A stretch of DNA of 64,000 nucleotides from Aliitabrizicola sp041905595. Lineage in GTDB: Bacteria > Pseudomonadota > Alphaproteobacteria > Rhodobacterales > Rhodobacteraceae. Under the pieces are notes generated by a model. It searched no databases. It was not told where the DNA came from and saw nothing but the letters and a program-made list of their open reading frames with translations. Both the position numbers and the translations under genes were made by a program. Below, piece after piece: positions 52,102 through 60,747 of this stretch (position 1 is the stretch's first letter; every line of letters starts with the position of its first letter). The DNA lies in NCBI GenBank assembly GCA_041905595.1, contig JAYRKT010000016.1:1-64000 (forward strand), given 5' to 3'.

Positions 52102-52503
52102 TCAGGCCCCGCCCGCCGACAGGCTGAAGGCAGTGACCGTCACAGCCTGCCCCAAGGCCAGAACCGGATTGTCCAGGGTCATGGCTCCGCCGCCACCGGT
52201 CGCTGTCACGTCACCCTGGGTATGGCAGACGGATCCCTGATGAATCCGGAAATGCCCTGCTGTGCCTGCCTTGTCTGCGGACAGATCCTGCCAGAGGCCA
52301 AGCAACTGCTTGCTTCCCGTTGCGGCCGCCGCCATCCAGTCGGAAGGCAGCGTGATCGTCGCAAGGACGGAGCCGCTGTCAGCCTGTTCGCAATCCACGG
52401 GCGGAGGACCGTCACGCAATGTCAGCACCGGAGACGCCCCCGTCGCGACCTCCATTGCGTCAAGTGCCGCGTTTCTCAACACCGTCGAAAACTGAAAGGC
52501 CAT
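52102..52503 (-). CDS. hypothetical protein, first gene of the tail cassette
   Basis: A 133 aa protein starting FSTVLRNAALDAMEVATGA, with TLRDGPPPVD, VLATITLPSDWM, then a beta-rich C-terminus ending FSLSAGGA. The pattern (RNAALDAMEV...; LRDGPPP) occurs in phage and GTA-region proteins of Rhodobacteraceae, but I do not know a defined function. GGGGTGG precedes ATG 52503. The 179-base gap to the kinase gene shows only a weak hairpin (GCGGCA/TGCCGC near 52564-52592). Confidence 0.5.
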   Translation of the reverse strand: MAFQFSTVLRNAALDAMEVATGASPVLTLRDGPPPVDCEQADSGSVLATITLPSDWMAAAATGSKQLLGLWQDLSADKAGTAGHFRIHQGSVCHTQGDVTATGGGGAMTLDNPVLALGQAVTVTAFSLSAGGA

Positions 52504-52682
52504 CTGCCACCCCGTGAAATCCGTCGGGCGCATGCCATTCGCGCCCCATCGACCTCATGGGTAAGCGGCAAACCCTAAGGCCCTCCTGCCGCTGCGGACG
52601 CTGACAGAACGGCAACGCAACACTCAGGGAGGTCGGCATGCGCCGCATCCATCGCATCCGTTGGATCGACGCTGGTCGCGGA

Positions 52683-54104
52683 TCAGCTCGTTGCAGCGTC
52701 GACTTCGTCTGCGGTCTGGACCAGACGGATGACCGTCGCGCTGCACGGGGCCTCGGCAACGACCTGACTAGAGACGGACCCCAGGTACCGACGGGTCGAG
52801 GAATGCCCGCGCGCGCCCATCAGGATATGATCGACGTGGTTGTTGGCCGCATAGTCAAGCAGGGCCCTGCCCGGATCGCTGTGCTCGAGAATGGTATAGG
52901 TCAGCCGCTCTTCAGGCAGCTCCAGCTTCTCGGCCCAAGCCCTGAGCGTGACCAGCCGCGCAACGTGGATGTTCTCGCCACTGTCGGTCGTGATGGGATC
53001 CAGCCCGATCCGCGCGGTCTTGATGACGTTCACGCAGGCCACCCGGGCGTCCGGCTGGATCACCAGCATCCGCTGAACCCACGTCAGCAGGCGATGCGCC
53101 AGTTCCTCCATCTCGGTCGACAGGTCGACTGCCACCATCAGGATCGGCGCACGATCGATCTGGCTCAGCATGGTCGGGGGTGCGGCAAAGCGCCGGACCT
53201 TCCGCATCTTTCGCCAGCGCCGGAACACTGTCCAGAATCCGTCACGCTGTGTCTTCAGCCCCCGTGCAGTGATCTTTACCTGCTTGGGATGGCTCAGGTC
53301 GAACAGCATCTGCGACGCCGACTGGTAGCGGTTGTTCGGATCAACCTCCAGCGCGCGCAAGATGATCTCCTGAAGCCACTCCGGGATCTCAGGGACTATC
53401 GCCCTTGGCGGCACGGGATCGCGCCACAACCGCTTGCGCACGCCCTTCAGCCTCTCGGGCTGGCCGAAGGGCATCTTGCCAGTCGCAAGCTCGTAGATCA
53501 TCGCGCCAAGCGCGAACAGATCACTGCGCAGGTCGTCCCGTTGGCGCAGATATTGCTCGGGCGAGATATAGGGGAAGGTTCCCATCGGGATGGTGAACTC
53601 TTCCGACAAAAGGTCCGGTAGCTCGTCGTGGCGCGATAGGCCGAAGTCAATCGCAACAATCTCTCCAGTCTCGCGCCGAAGGAAGTTGTCCGGCTTTAGA
53701 TCCAGATGGACCACATGCTGCTTGTGAAGGGCATGGACCGCTTCCGCCATCCGCGCCGCGAGCTCGATCACATCCGAGACCGGCAACGGCGCGGTCTTGA
53801 ACAGCTGAAGCAGAGACTTTCCCGGAATTCGCTCGGTGACGATGAAGGGCATCACCGAGAAATCCCCGACCCCCATCACCCGCGGCACATGGGGCCCTGT
53901 CAGCCGTGGCATGATCATCTGCTCGACCTCGAAGCCGACGATCGTGGGGCCGTCATAGCCGTCAAGGATCGTCGGGACCTTCATCACCATAGGCGTTCGA
54001 TACAGGGGATGAGTTACATCCCAGATCGTCGCGAATCCGCCCTGATGCAGGCACTCGCCGAGCTTGAAGCCGTCGATCTCCAGTCCTTCGCTTGGCCGAA
54101 GCAT
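52683..54104 (-). CDS. soluble Ser/Thr protein kinase fused to a universal stress protein domain
   Basis: A 473 aa protein. Residues about 10-275 are a Hanks-type kinase: Gly-rich loop GECLHQGGFATIWDV, Lys42 (VMKVP), HLDLKPDN (Asp135, Asn140), DFG at 153-155, and SPEQY. No membrane segment is present, so it is cytosolic. A basic linker (RRWRKMRKVRR, about 295-305) leads to a USP domain (about 319-461) with the nucleotide loop G430-x2-G433-x8-G-S. The ATP-binding USP could sense nucleotide or stress status and gate the kinase. It follows the phosphoesterase gene by one base, so the pair probably acts together. Confidence 0.85.
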   Translation of the reverse strand: MLRPSEGLEIDGFKLGECLHQGGFATIWDVTHPLYRTPMVMKVPTILDGYDGPTIVGFEVEQMIMPRLTGPHVPRVMGVGDFSVMPFIVTERIPGKSLLQLFKTAPLPVSDVIELAARMAEAVHALHKQHVVHLDLKPDNFLRRETGEIVAIDFGLSRHDELPDLLSEEFTIPMGTFPYISPEQYLRQRDDLRSDLFALGAMIYELATGKMPFGQPERLKGVRKRLWRDPVPPRAIVPEIPEWLQEIILRALEVDPNNRYQSASQMLFDLSHPKQVKITARGLKTQRDGFWTVFRRWRKMRKVRRFAAPPTMLSQIDRAPILMVAVDLSTEMEELAHRLLTWVQRMLVIQPDARVACVNVIKTARIGLDPITTDSGENIHVARLVTLRAWAEKLELPEERLTYTILEHSDPGRALLDYAANNHVDHILMGARGHSSTRRYLGSVSSQVVAEAPCSATVIRLVQTADEVDAATS

Positions 54105-54105
54105 C

Positions 54106-54846
54106 CTATTCTCCCTTCATCAGGCGGATCGCCAGCGCGTCGGGCAAGCCCGCCGCGAGGATTTTGGCCGCCGTCGTCGACACGTCGTATGCGACGCGCC
54201 GATAAGTGAGTTCGTTCGTGCCGGTATCCAGAATCGCATAGGCGGCCTCGGGGCTGCGGTCGCGCGGCTGGCCGACCGATCCCACGACCGCAATCCAGCG
54301 CCGCGATCTGATCAGTGGCACGGCGGCGCCAATGCGGAACTCGTGCTCCTGAACCTGCCCCGTCAGACCGTAGGAAATCAGCGCGGGAACATGCACATGC
54401 CCGCAGAAGATCAATCGCGAGTTACAGACACGGAAGCTGCCCATCGCCCGCTGCGCGCTGGTCACATAGATCCAGTCACCGGGATCATTCGCGCTCGCAT
54501 GCACGAAAAGGATATCACCAAGCTCCTGCGTCAGCGGCAATCCGGCAAGGAAAGTGCGCTGCGTCTGATTCAGGCGTGGCCGGGTCCAGTCCATCGCGGC
54601 GGCAGCGACTTTGCCCATCGTCTCAGCGCTGTCCCCCACGGCATTGTCATGGTTGCCCCTGACTGCGATGGCTCCGGCCTCGACAAGCGCCATGGCCTTG
54701 TCCGTGCACCATTCCGGATCGGGGCCATAACCTACGATGTCCCCGAGCAGGACCACGCGGTCGACCGCTCGCCGCTCCACATCCGCCAGCACGGCAGAGA
54801 AAGCTTCGCGGTTGCCATGTATGTCCGTCAGGATCGCCAGACGCAT
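54106..54846 (-). CDS. metallophosphoesterase, partner of the kinase gene
   Basis: A 246 aa calcineurin-like phosphoesterase. Motifs: DIHGN (Asp8, His10), GDIVGYGPDPEWC (Asp36), GNHD (64-67), FVHASA and GHVH. The GYGPDP block is typical of the COG0639 type near Ser/Thr and dinucleoside polyphosphate phosphatases. ATG 54846 gives MRLAILTDIHGN. Its TAG stop lies one base before the kinase start, so it could be the cognate phosphatase of the kinase. The substrate is not known. Confidence 0.82.
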   Translation of the reverse strand: MRLAILTDIHGNREAFSAVLADVERRAVDRVVLLGDIVGYGPDPEWCTDKAMALVEAGAIAVRGNHDNAVGDSAETMGKVAAAAMDWTRPRLNQTQRTFLAGLPLTQELGDILFVHASANDPGDWIYVTSAQRAMGSFRVCNSRLIFCGHVHVPALISYGLTGQVQEHEFRIGAAVPLIRSRRWIAVVGSVGQPRDRSPEAAYAILDTGTNELTYRRVAYDVSTTAAKILAAGLPDALAIRLMKGE

Positions 54847-55296
54847 CCCGTATCCTCCAGCCGCCGACAAAGCCCCGGCTCTCCCCGCTTGCAGCCTAAG
54901 CACGGGTTCCCGTTGCGGCAATCACCCAAAGCCGCGACCGCTCGCCGCGCCGGCGAATCGGTTCGTCATCGATTCGCATCGTCCAGCGCGTCCATGCGGG
55001 TGGCGGCCACTCTCGCCCCGATCAGAGGATCGCCCTGTCGACCACGACTTCAGCGACACTTCGCTTAGGGGCTCGTGTCAGCAGCCGATGGTTGTGAATC
55101 CCCACAGTATTGAATTGGCTGATGTTAGCGCGATCAGGAATGCAAGAAATTTACAAATGAACTCTGCCTGCAGTCAAAATTTTTTCAAAAAAATCCTGTT
55201 CAATAAAATACTTACCAATTCTTTCACAAACACGCTAAAGTGTGCCCGGGGGCGGAGGAGTGGAGTGAGGTCGCCCCCGCCAGTCGGAGGAGCACC
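54847..55296. promoter_or_regulatory. acs promoter/leader and divergent phosphoesterase promoter region
   Basis: A 450-base gap without a gene. Near the left, GCGAATCG (54953-54960) and CGATTCGC (54970-54977) form an 8-bp inverted repeat with a nine-base loop. From about 55080 to 55240 the DNA is strongly AT-rich for this genome, with A and T tracts (around 55176-55195). Near the right end ACAC-N6-GTGT lies at 55230-55243. A leader hairpin CGGGGGCG (55247-55254) with CGCCCCCG (55272-55279) stands just before the acs ribosome binding site. Together these suggest heavily regulated acs transcription. Confidence 0.55.
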
Positions 55297-57261
55297 ATGA
55301 CCGATCAGTCCCAGACCGAAGCCATTTATCCGGCATCGCCCGACTTCGTGGCGAAAGCGCATATTGACGCCGCCAAATACGAAAAGATGTATGCCGCCTC
55401 GATTGCGGATCCCGACACTTTCTGGGGCGAACAGGGCAAGCGCATCGACTGGATCCAGGACTATACCAAGGTCAAGGACACCGACTTCACCTTCGGTCAG
55501 GTCTCGATCAAGTGGTTCGAAGACGGCAAGCTGAACGTCTCGGCCAACTGCATCGACCGCCACGTCGCCCGTCGTGGAAACCAGACCGCGATCATCTGGG
55601 AACCCGACGATCCCGGCACTCCGGCCAAACACATTACCTATGCCGACCTCCTCGAAAACGTCTGCCGCATGGCGAACGTGCTGAAGGCGAACGGCGTCAA
55701 AAAGGGCGACCGGGTCGTCCTGTATCTTCCGATGATTCCGGAAGCGGCCTACGCGATGCTCGCCTGCGCCCGTATCGGCGCCATCCACTCCATCGTCTTT
55801 GCCGGCTTCTCGCCCGATGCCCTCGCCAACCGCATCAACGACAGCGAGGCGCGCATCGTCATCACCGCCGACTATGCACCTCGTGGCGGCAAGAAAACCC
55901 CGCTCAAGGCGAATACCGACGCCGCCCTCCTGCACTGTGACGACCACGTAAAATGTCTCGTCGTCAAGCACACCGGCGACCAGACCTCCTGGCGCGAAGG
56001 TCGCGACATCGACCTGAACGCCGAGATGGCCTGGGCCTCGCCCTATTGCGCCTATACCGAAATTGGCGCCGAGGATCCGCTTTTCATCCTGTACACCTCG
56101 GGTTCGACCGGCAAGCCGAAGGGCGTCGTCCACACCTCGGGCGGCTACCTCGTCTATGCTGCCATGACCCACCAGATGACCTTCGACTACCACGAAGGGG
56201 ACGTGTTCTGGTGTACCGCTGACGTGGGCTGGGTCACCGGCCACAGCTACATCATCTATGGCCCGCTCGCCAACGGCGCCACGACTGTGATGTTCGAAGG
56301 TGTGCCGACATTCCCCGATGCCGGCCGTTTCTGGGAAGTCTGCGCCAAGCACAAGGTGACGCAGTTCTACACCGCCCCGACTGCCATCCGCTCGCTCATG
56401 GGCCTCGGCACCGAGTGGGTCGAAAAGCACGATCTGTCTTCCCTTCGCCTGCTGGGTTCGGTTGGCGAGCCGATCAACCCCGAAGCCTGGAACTGGTACA
56501 ATACCCATGTCGGCAAAGGGAAATGCCCGATCGTGGACACCTTCTGGCAGACCGAAACCGGCGGCCACCTCATCACGCCGCTGCCGGGGGCAATCCCGCA
56601 AAAGCCGGGCTCGGCCACCAAGCCGTTCTTCGGCGTGAAGCCGGTCATCCTCGACCCGAGCAACGCCAAGGTGCAGGAAGAAACCGAAACCGAAGGTGTG
56701 CTCTGCATCGCAGACAGCTGGCCGGGGCAGATGCGCACGCTCTGGGGCGACCACCAGCGCTTCCAGGAAGCCTATTTCGGTCAGTATCGCGGTTACTACT
56801 TCACCGGCGACGGCTGCCGCCGCGACAAGGACGGCTACTACTGGATCACCGGCCGTGTCGATGACGTCATCAACGTCTCGGGCCACCGTATGGGTACTGC
56901 CGAGGTCGAAAGCGCCCTCGTCGCCCATCCGAAGGTCGCAGAAGCTGCCGTAGTGGGCTATCCGCACGACATCAAGGGTCAGGGCATCTATGCCTACGTC
57001 ACCCTGATGAACGGGGTCGAGGCCACCGACGCGCTCCGCAAGGAGCTGGAGACCTGGGTCCGCACCGAGATCGGCCCGATCGCCAAGCCCGACCTGATCC
57101 AGTGGGCGCCCGGCCTGCCCAAGACCCGTTCGGGCAAGATCATGCGCCGCATCCTGCGCAAGATCGCCGAGAACGACTTCGGCAGCCTTGGCGACACCTC
57201 GACACTTGCTGATCCCGGCGTGGTGGACGAGCTGATCGACAACCGCATGAACCGGGGTTGA
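55297..57261 (+). CDS. acs: acetate-CoA ligase (AMP-forming)
   Basis: A 654 aa acetyl-CoA synthetase that makes acetyl-CoA, AMP and PPi from acetate. Conserved blocks: YTSGSTGKPKGV (ATP loop), WCTADVGWVTGHSY, FWQTETGGH, GYYFTGDGCRRD and PKTRSGKIMRR, whose Lys is the acetylation site in other Acs. GGAGGAG precedes ATG 55297. The adk gene starts seven bases after its stop; the AMP product is a substrate of Adk. The AT-rich leader suggests carbon-source control. Confidence 0.97.
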   Translation: MTDQSQTEAIYPASPDFVAKAHIDAAKYEKMYAASIADPDTFWGEQGKRIDWIQDYTKVKDTDFTFGQVSIKWFEDGKLNVSANCIDRHVARRGNQTAIIWEPDDPGTPAKHITYADLLENVCRMANVLKANGVKKGDRVVLYLPMIPEAAYAMLACARIGAIHSIVFAGFSPDALANRINDSEARIVITADYAPRGGKKTPLKANTDAALLHCDDHVKCLVVKHTGDQTSWREGRDIDLNAEMAWASPYCAYTEIGAEDPLFILYTSGSTGKPKGVVHTSGGYLVYAAMTHQMTFDYHEGDVFWCTADVGWVTGHSYIIYGPLANGATTVMFEGVPTFPDAGRFWEVCAKHKVTQFYTAPTAIRSLMGLGTEWVEKHDLSSLRLLGSVGEPINPEAWNWYNTHVGKGKCPIVDTFWQTETGGHLITPLPGAIPQKPGSATKPFFGVKPVILDPSNAKVQEETETEGVLCIADSWPGQMRTLWGDHQRFQEAYFGQYRGYYFTGDGCRRDKDGYYWITGRVDDVINVSGHRMGTAEVESALVAHPKVAEAAVVGYPHDIKGQGIYAYVTLMNGVEATDALRKELETWVRTEIGPIAKPDLIQWAPGLPKTRSGKIMRRILRKIAENDFGSLGDTSTLADPGVVDELIDNRMNRG

Positions 57262-57268
57262 TCGCAAG

Positions 57269-57934
57269 ATGGCCGCGTCCGTCTTCATCCTGCTCGGCCC
57301 TCCCGGGGCCGGCAAGGGCACCCAGGCCCGGATCCTGCAAGAGGATTTCGGCCTGATCCAGCTCTCCACGGGGGACCTTCTGCGTGCGGCGGTCGCTGCG
57401 GGCACGCCGGCGGGACTCGCCGCCAAGGCGGTCATGGAAGCCGGCGGTCTTGTCTCGGACGAGATCGTACTGGCCATCCTGAAAGAGCGTCTGGGCCAGC
57501 CCGACACGGCGGCTGGCGTCGTGCTGGACGGGTTCCCGCGCACGGCGGTCCAGGCCAAGGCGCTGGACGGGCTGCTCGGCGAATCCGGGCAAGGCGTGAC
57601 GGCCGCCATCAGCATGGAAGTGGACGACGAGGCGATGGTTGATCGCGTCTCGGGCCGCTACACCTGCGCCAATTGCGGCGAAGGCTACCACGACAGCTTC
57701 AAGCAGCCCGCAGTGGCGGGAACCTGCGACAAATGCGGCGGCACGGACTTCAAGCGCCGGGCCGACGACAATGCCGAGACGGTGCGTGCACGGCTTCAGG
57801 CCTATCACGACCAGACGGCGCCGCTCATCGCCTATTACGAAGGCAAGGGCGTGCTGGAACGGATCGACGCGATGGATACCATCCCGGCGATCCGCCAGGC
57901 GCTCAGTGCCATCGTGAACCGCGTGGCGGCCTGA
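57269..57934 (+). CDS. adk: adenylate kinase with zinc-binding LID
   Basis: A 221 aa kinase (2 ADP = ATP + AMP). The P-loop GPPGAGKGT, STGDLLRA, LDGFPRT and a four-Cys LID (CANC...CDKC) are intact. Adenylate kinase normally lies in the ribosomal spc operon near secY, so this may be a second copy, though I cannot see that locus. Its tight link to acs fits recycling of AMP from acetate activation. Start ATG 57269 is seven bases after the acs stop. Confidence 0.92.
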   Translation: MAASVFILLGPPGAGKGTQARILQEDFGLIQLSTGDLLRAAVAAGTPAGLAAKAVMEAGGLVSDEIVLAILKERLGQPDTAAGVVLDGFPRTAVQAKALDGLLGESGQGVTAAISMEVDDEAMVDRVSGRYTCANCGEGYHDSFKQPAVAGTCDKCGGTDFKRRADDNAETVRARLQAYHDQTAPLIAYYEGKGVLERIDAMDTIPAIRQALSAIVNRVAA

Positions 57935-58119
57935 AGGGAGGATCGTGTCCGGCACCGTCGGGCGCGATGGCGAAGCGGAGGGGATTGCGGAAAACGTGCT
58001 GTGGCGCGTGAACCCGGCATTGACCGGGACCGGGGGAGGATTCCCGGCGCCCTGCCCATCTGCGATCTCGAACCAGGGAACTGACCGGCCGGACGGTCGG
58101 ATAACAAGGAGGAACGGAC

Positions 58120-59919
58120 ATGACAGCGAACCCGTCGACCGCCAAGGTCGACCGCGCCCGCCCGATGACTGCCGAGGAAAAGAAGGTCATTCTTGCCTCG
58201 TCCATGGGCACAGTCTTTGAATGGTACGACTTCTACCTGTATGGCTCGCTTGCCAAGATCATCGGGGCCCAGTTCTTCTCGGCTTTCCCCGAGGCGACGC
58301 AGGGCATCTTCGCGCTGCTGGCCTTTGCTGCGGGCTTCCTCGTCCGCCCGTTTGGCGCGCTTGTTTTCGGCTCGCTCGGCGACCTGATCGGCCGGAAATA
58401 CACCTTCCTCGTGACGATCCTCATCATGGGTCTGTCGACCTTCATCGTCGGTCTTCTGCCCGGATCTGAATCCATCGGGATTGCCGCTCCTATCATCCTG
58501 ATCGCGCTGCGCATGCTGCAGGGTCTCGCACTTGGCGGCGAATACGGCGGCGCGGCGGTTTATGTGGCCGAACACGCCCCGAACGGACGCCGCGGTTACT
58601 ACACCAGCTGGATCCAGACCACCGCGACGCTCGGCCTGTTCCTGTCGCTGATCGTCATTCTGGTCGTCACGAGCATCGTTAACAGTGGCTGGGCTCCGAC
58701 CGAGCTTCTGAAGGATGGCCAGCCAGTGCTCGGTGCCGACGGCAAGCCCACGATGGTCACCGCATTCCAGTCCTGGGGCTGGCGGATTCCCTTCCTGCTG
58801 TCTGCGGCTCTTCTGGGCGTTTCGCTCTATATCCGCCTGACCATGGAAGAAAGCCCGGTCTTCAAGAAGATGAAGGCGGAAGGCGCGACCTCGAAAGCGC
58901 CGCTGCGTGAAGCCTTCGGCCAGTGGAAGAACGCCAAGTTTGCCGTCATCGCCCTGCTCGGCCTCGTCGCCGGCCAGGCCGTGGTCTGGTACTCGGGTCA
59001 GTTCTACGCCCTGTTCTTCCTGCAAAGCGTTGCCAAGGTCGACAGCTTCACCGCCAACATCCTGATCGCCGTGGCGCTGGCACTTGGCACGATGTTCTTC
59101 GTCTACTTCGGCTCGCTGTCCGACAAGATCGGCCGCAAACCGGTCATTCTTGCCGGTCTGCTCCTGGCGGTCGTGACCTACTTCCCGGTGTTCAAGTACA
59201 TCCTTGCCACGGCCAACCCGATGCTCGCTGCCGCTCAGGCCAGCGCGGAGGTTGTGGTGACGGCCGACCGTAGCGAGTGCTCGTTCCAGTTCAACCCGGT
59301 CGGCACGGCCAAGTTCACCACTTCCTGCGACCAGGCCAAAGCGCTGCTCGGCGCTGCCGCGGTGAACTACTCCACCGTTGACGCGCCTGCCGGAACCCCG
59401 GCTTCGGTCACAGTGAACGGAACGGTCATTCCGGGCGTCGACACCGCCGGCATGGACGAGGCGACTGCCAAGGCCGCCAAAGCCGACTTCGCGAAGGCTG
59501 TGAATACCGCGCTTATCGGTGCCGGCTATCCGATGGTCGCGGCCGACAACACCACCGTCGTGAAGATCGCGTCCTTCGGTGACGTCTTCAAGGCGCAGTC
59601 GCTCAAGCTGATCGTGGTGCTGTGGTACCTGATCCTGCTCGTAACGATGGTCTACGGTCCGATCGCAGCGGCCCTGGTCGAACTCTTCCCGACCCGCATC
59701 CGCTACTCTGGCATGTCGCTGCCCTACCACATCGGCAACGGCTGGTTCGGGGGCCTGCTGCCCGCGACCGCTGCCGCGATCGCGCTGCAGGTGGGCAACG
59801 TCTACTCGGGCCTGTGGTATGCCATCGTGGTGGCTGCCGGCACCTTCATCATCGGCCTGATCTTCGTGCCGCAGACGCACAAGCGGGACATCTTCTCTGA
59901 CGAGTTCAACCGTCGGTAA
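58120..59919 (+). CDS. MHS-family major facilitator transporter with periplasmic insert
   Basis: A 599 aa transporter of the metabolite:H+ symporter type. The N-terminal SMGTVFEWYDFYLYGSL and the FGSLGDLIGRKY (between segments 2 and 3) and LQGLALGGEYGGAA blocks are typical. Twelve membrane segments are present, but between about residues 367 and 490 lies a hydrophilic insertion of some 120 residues with two Cys residues about 16 apart. AAGGAGG precedes the ATG. In this cluster it probably imports acetate or another carboxylate. A terminator follows at 59934-59966. Confidence 0.85.
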   Translation: MTANPSTAKVDRARPMTAEEKKVILASSMGTVFEWYDFYLYGSLAKIIGAQFFSAFPEATQGIFALLAFAAGFLVRPFGALVFGSLGDLIGRKYTFLVTILIMGLSTFIVGLLPGSESIGIAAPIILIALRMLQGLALGGEYGGAAVYVAEHAPNGRRGYYTSWIQTTATLGLFLSLIVILVVTSIVNSGWAPTELLKDGQPVLGADGKPTMVTAFQSWGWRIPFLLSAALLGVSLYIRLTMEESPVFKKMKAEGATSKAPLREAFGQWKNAKFAVIALLGLVAGQAVVWYSGQFYALFFLQSVAKVDSFTANILIAVALALGTMFFVYFGSLSDKIGRKPVILAGLLLAVVTYFPVFKYILATANPMLAAAQASAEVVVTADRSECSFQFNPVGTAKFTTSCDQAKALLGAAAVNYSTVDAPAGTPASVTVNGTVIPGVDTAGMDEATAKAAKADFAKAVNTALIGAGYPMVAADNTTVVKIASFGDVFKAQSLKLIVVLWYLILLVTMVYGPIAAALVELFPTRIRYSGMSLPYHIGNGWFGGLLPATAAAIALQVGNVYSGLWYAIVVAAGTFIIGLIFVPQTHKRDIFSDEFNRR

Positions 59920-59933
59920 CTTCCCCTGAACTG

Positions 59934-59966
59934 GGTGCCTCCGGAGCAATCCGGGGGCACCTTTTT
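59934..59966 (+). terminator. terminator after the MHS transporter
   Basis: GGTGCCTCCGGA (59934-59945) pairs with TCCGGGGGCACC (59950-59961; one T-G pair) around GCAA, followed by TTTTT. It ends the acs-adk-transporter transcript before the receiver gene. Confidence 0.9.
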
Positions 59967-60025
59967 GCACGTCATAACGAATGGTCCACAGAAGGCCGCA
60001 CCGAAACGTCCGACGGGAGGTCGCG

Positions 60026-60412
60026 ATGTCCGGGAACAAGTCGAAGCGCGTTCTCGTCGTCGAACATGACGACGGCATTGCCACGGCGCTTGAATACCTG
60101 ATTTCACGCGAAGGCCTTACCCAGGATCGTGTCACGACCGGCTCCGCAGCACTCGACAGCATCCGCAGGTTCCGTCCCGATCTTGTCGTGCTCGACGCCG
60201 CGGTTCCCGGAATGTCCGGCTATGACATCTGCCGCAGCGTCCGCAGCGACCGCGAACTGTCACACATCAAGATCCTGATGATGACCGCACGAGGCCCCGC
60301 AAGCGAGCGTCGCCGAGGAACCGACCAGGGCGCGGACGGTTTTGTCAGCAAGCCGTTCGAGCTGAAGGATCTACGCGAACAGATGCGTCGTCTTCTGGAT
60401 CCAGGGGCCTAG
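60026..60412 (+). CDS. stand-alone receiver-domain response regulator
   Basis: A 128 aa CheY-like protein without an output domain. Acidic residues are in VVEHDDG, the phosphoacceptor Asp is in LVVLDAAVPGMSG, Thr is in MMTARG, and Lys is in VSKPF. The start ATG 60026 follows GGGAGG. No histidine kinase is adjacent. It comes just after the terminator of the acs cluster, so a link to acetate regulation is possible but unproven. Confidence 0.85.
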   Translation: MSGNKSKRVLVVEHDDGIATALEYLISREGLTQDRVTTGSAALDSIRRFRPDLVVLDAAVPGMSGYDICRSVRSDRELSHIKILMMTARGPASERRRGTDQGADGFVSKPFELKDLREQMRRLLDPGA

Positions 60413-60690
60413 CCCCGTGTTCGCATGACGACGGCGCGAACACCATAGACCACGGCCAGCAAGATGATGTTGGCAACGATCCCCACCAGGAATGTCTGCA
60501 GATCGGGCAGAAAACCGATACTGCCATGCGACATCGGCGCGATCAGCGCGACGAACAGGACACCGAACACCAGCGGCAGGAGCGCTCCCGTCGACTCTGC
60601 CGTCCGCATCTGAGTGAACATCAACGCGACGATCAGCCCAACACGGAACGGATCGAGCAGTTGCGACTGAAGCAGATGCAGCAAATCCAT
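60409..60690 (-). CDS. small membrane protein of unknown function
   Basis: A 93 aa protein with two or three hydrophobic segments (FRVGLIVALMF, TGALLPLVFGVLFVALIAP and FLVGIVANIILLAVVYGV). No family recognised. GGGGGAG precedes the ATG. Its stop overlaps that of the convergent receiver gene (CTAG); the Kup gene lies 57 bases upstream on the same strand. Confidence 0.65.
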   Translation of the reverse strand: MDLLHLLQSQLLDPFRVGLIVALMFTQMRTAESTGALLPLVFGVLFVALIAPMSHGSIGFLPDLQTFLVGIVANIILLAVVYGVRAVVMRTRG

Positions 60691-60747
60691 GGTCTTGCTC
60701 CCCCTTGTTGCGCCAACTTGGCCGGATTGGCGAGGTCCGGCAAGGGG

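Larger units (their letters stand above)
49241..52503 (-). mobile_element. orphan phage tail / receptor-binding cassette
   Basis: Four genes on the minus strand with gaps of 6, 24 and 14 bases. They encode two small proteins with Gly/Ala/Ser-rich composition, a 733 aa esterase-lectin fibre-like protein and a BppU-like protein. There is no capsid, portal, terminase, tail tube or integrase in the window, and the neighbours on both sides are cellular genes. It may be the remains of a prophage, the host-range module of a gene transfer agent whose main cluster is elsewhere, or a domesticated tail part. Confidence 0.5.

Noticed and set aside
57945..58220. GTG-start frame after adk with a good GGGAGG site
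   Set aside because: The translation is low-complexity, has no recognisable fold, and overlaps the start of the MHS transporter in another frame.
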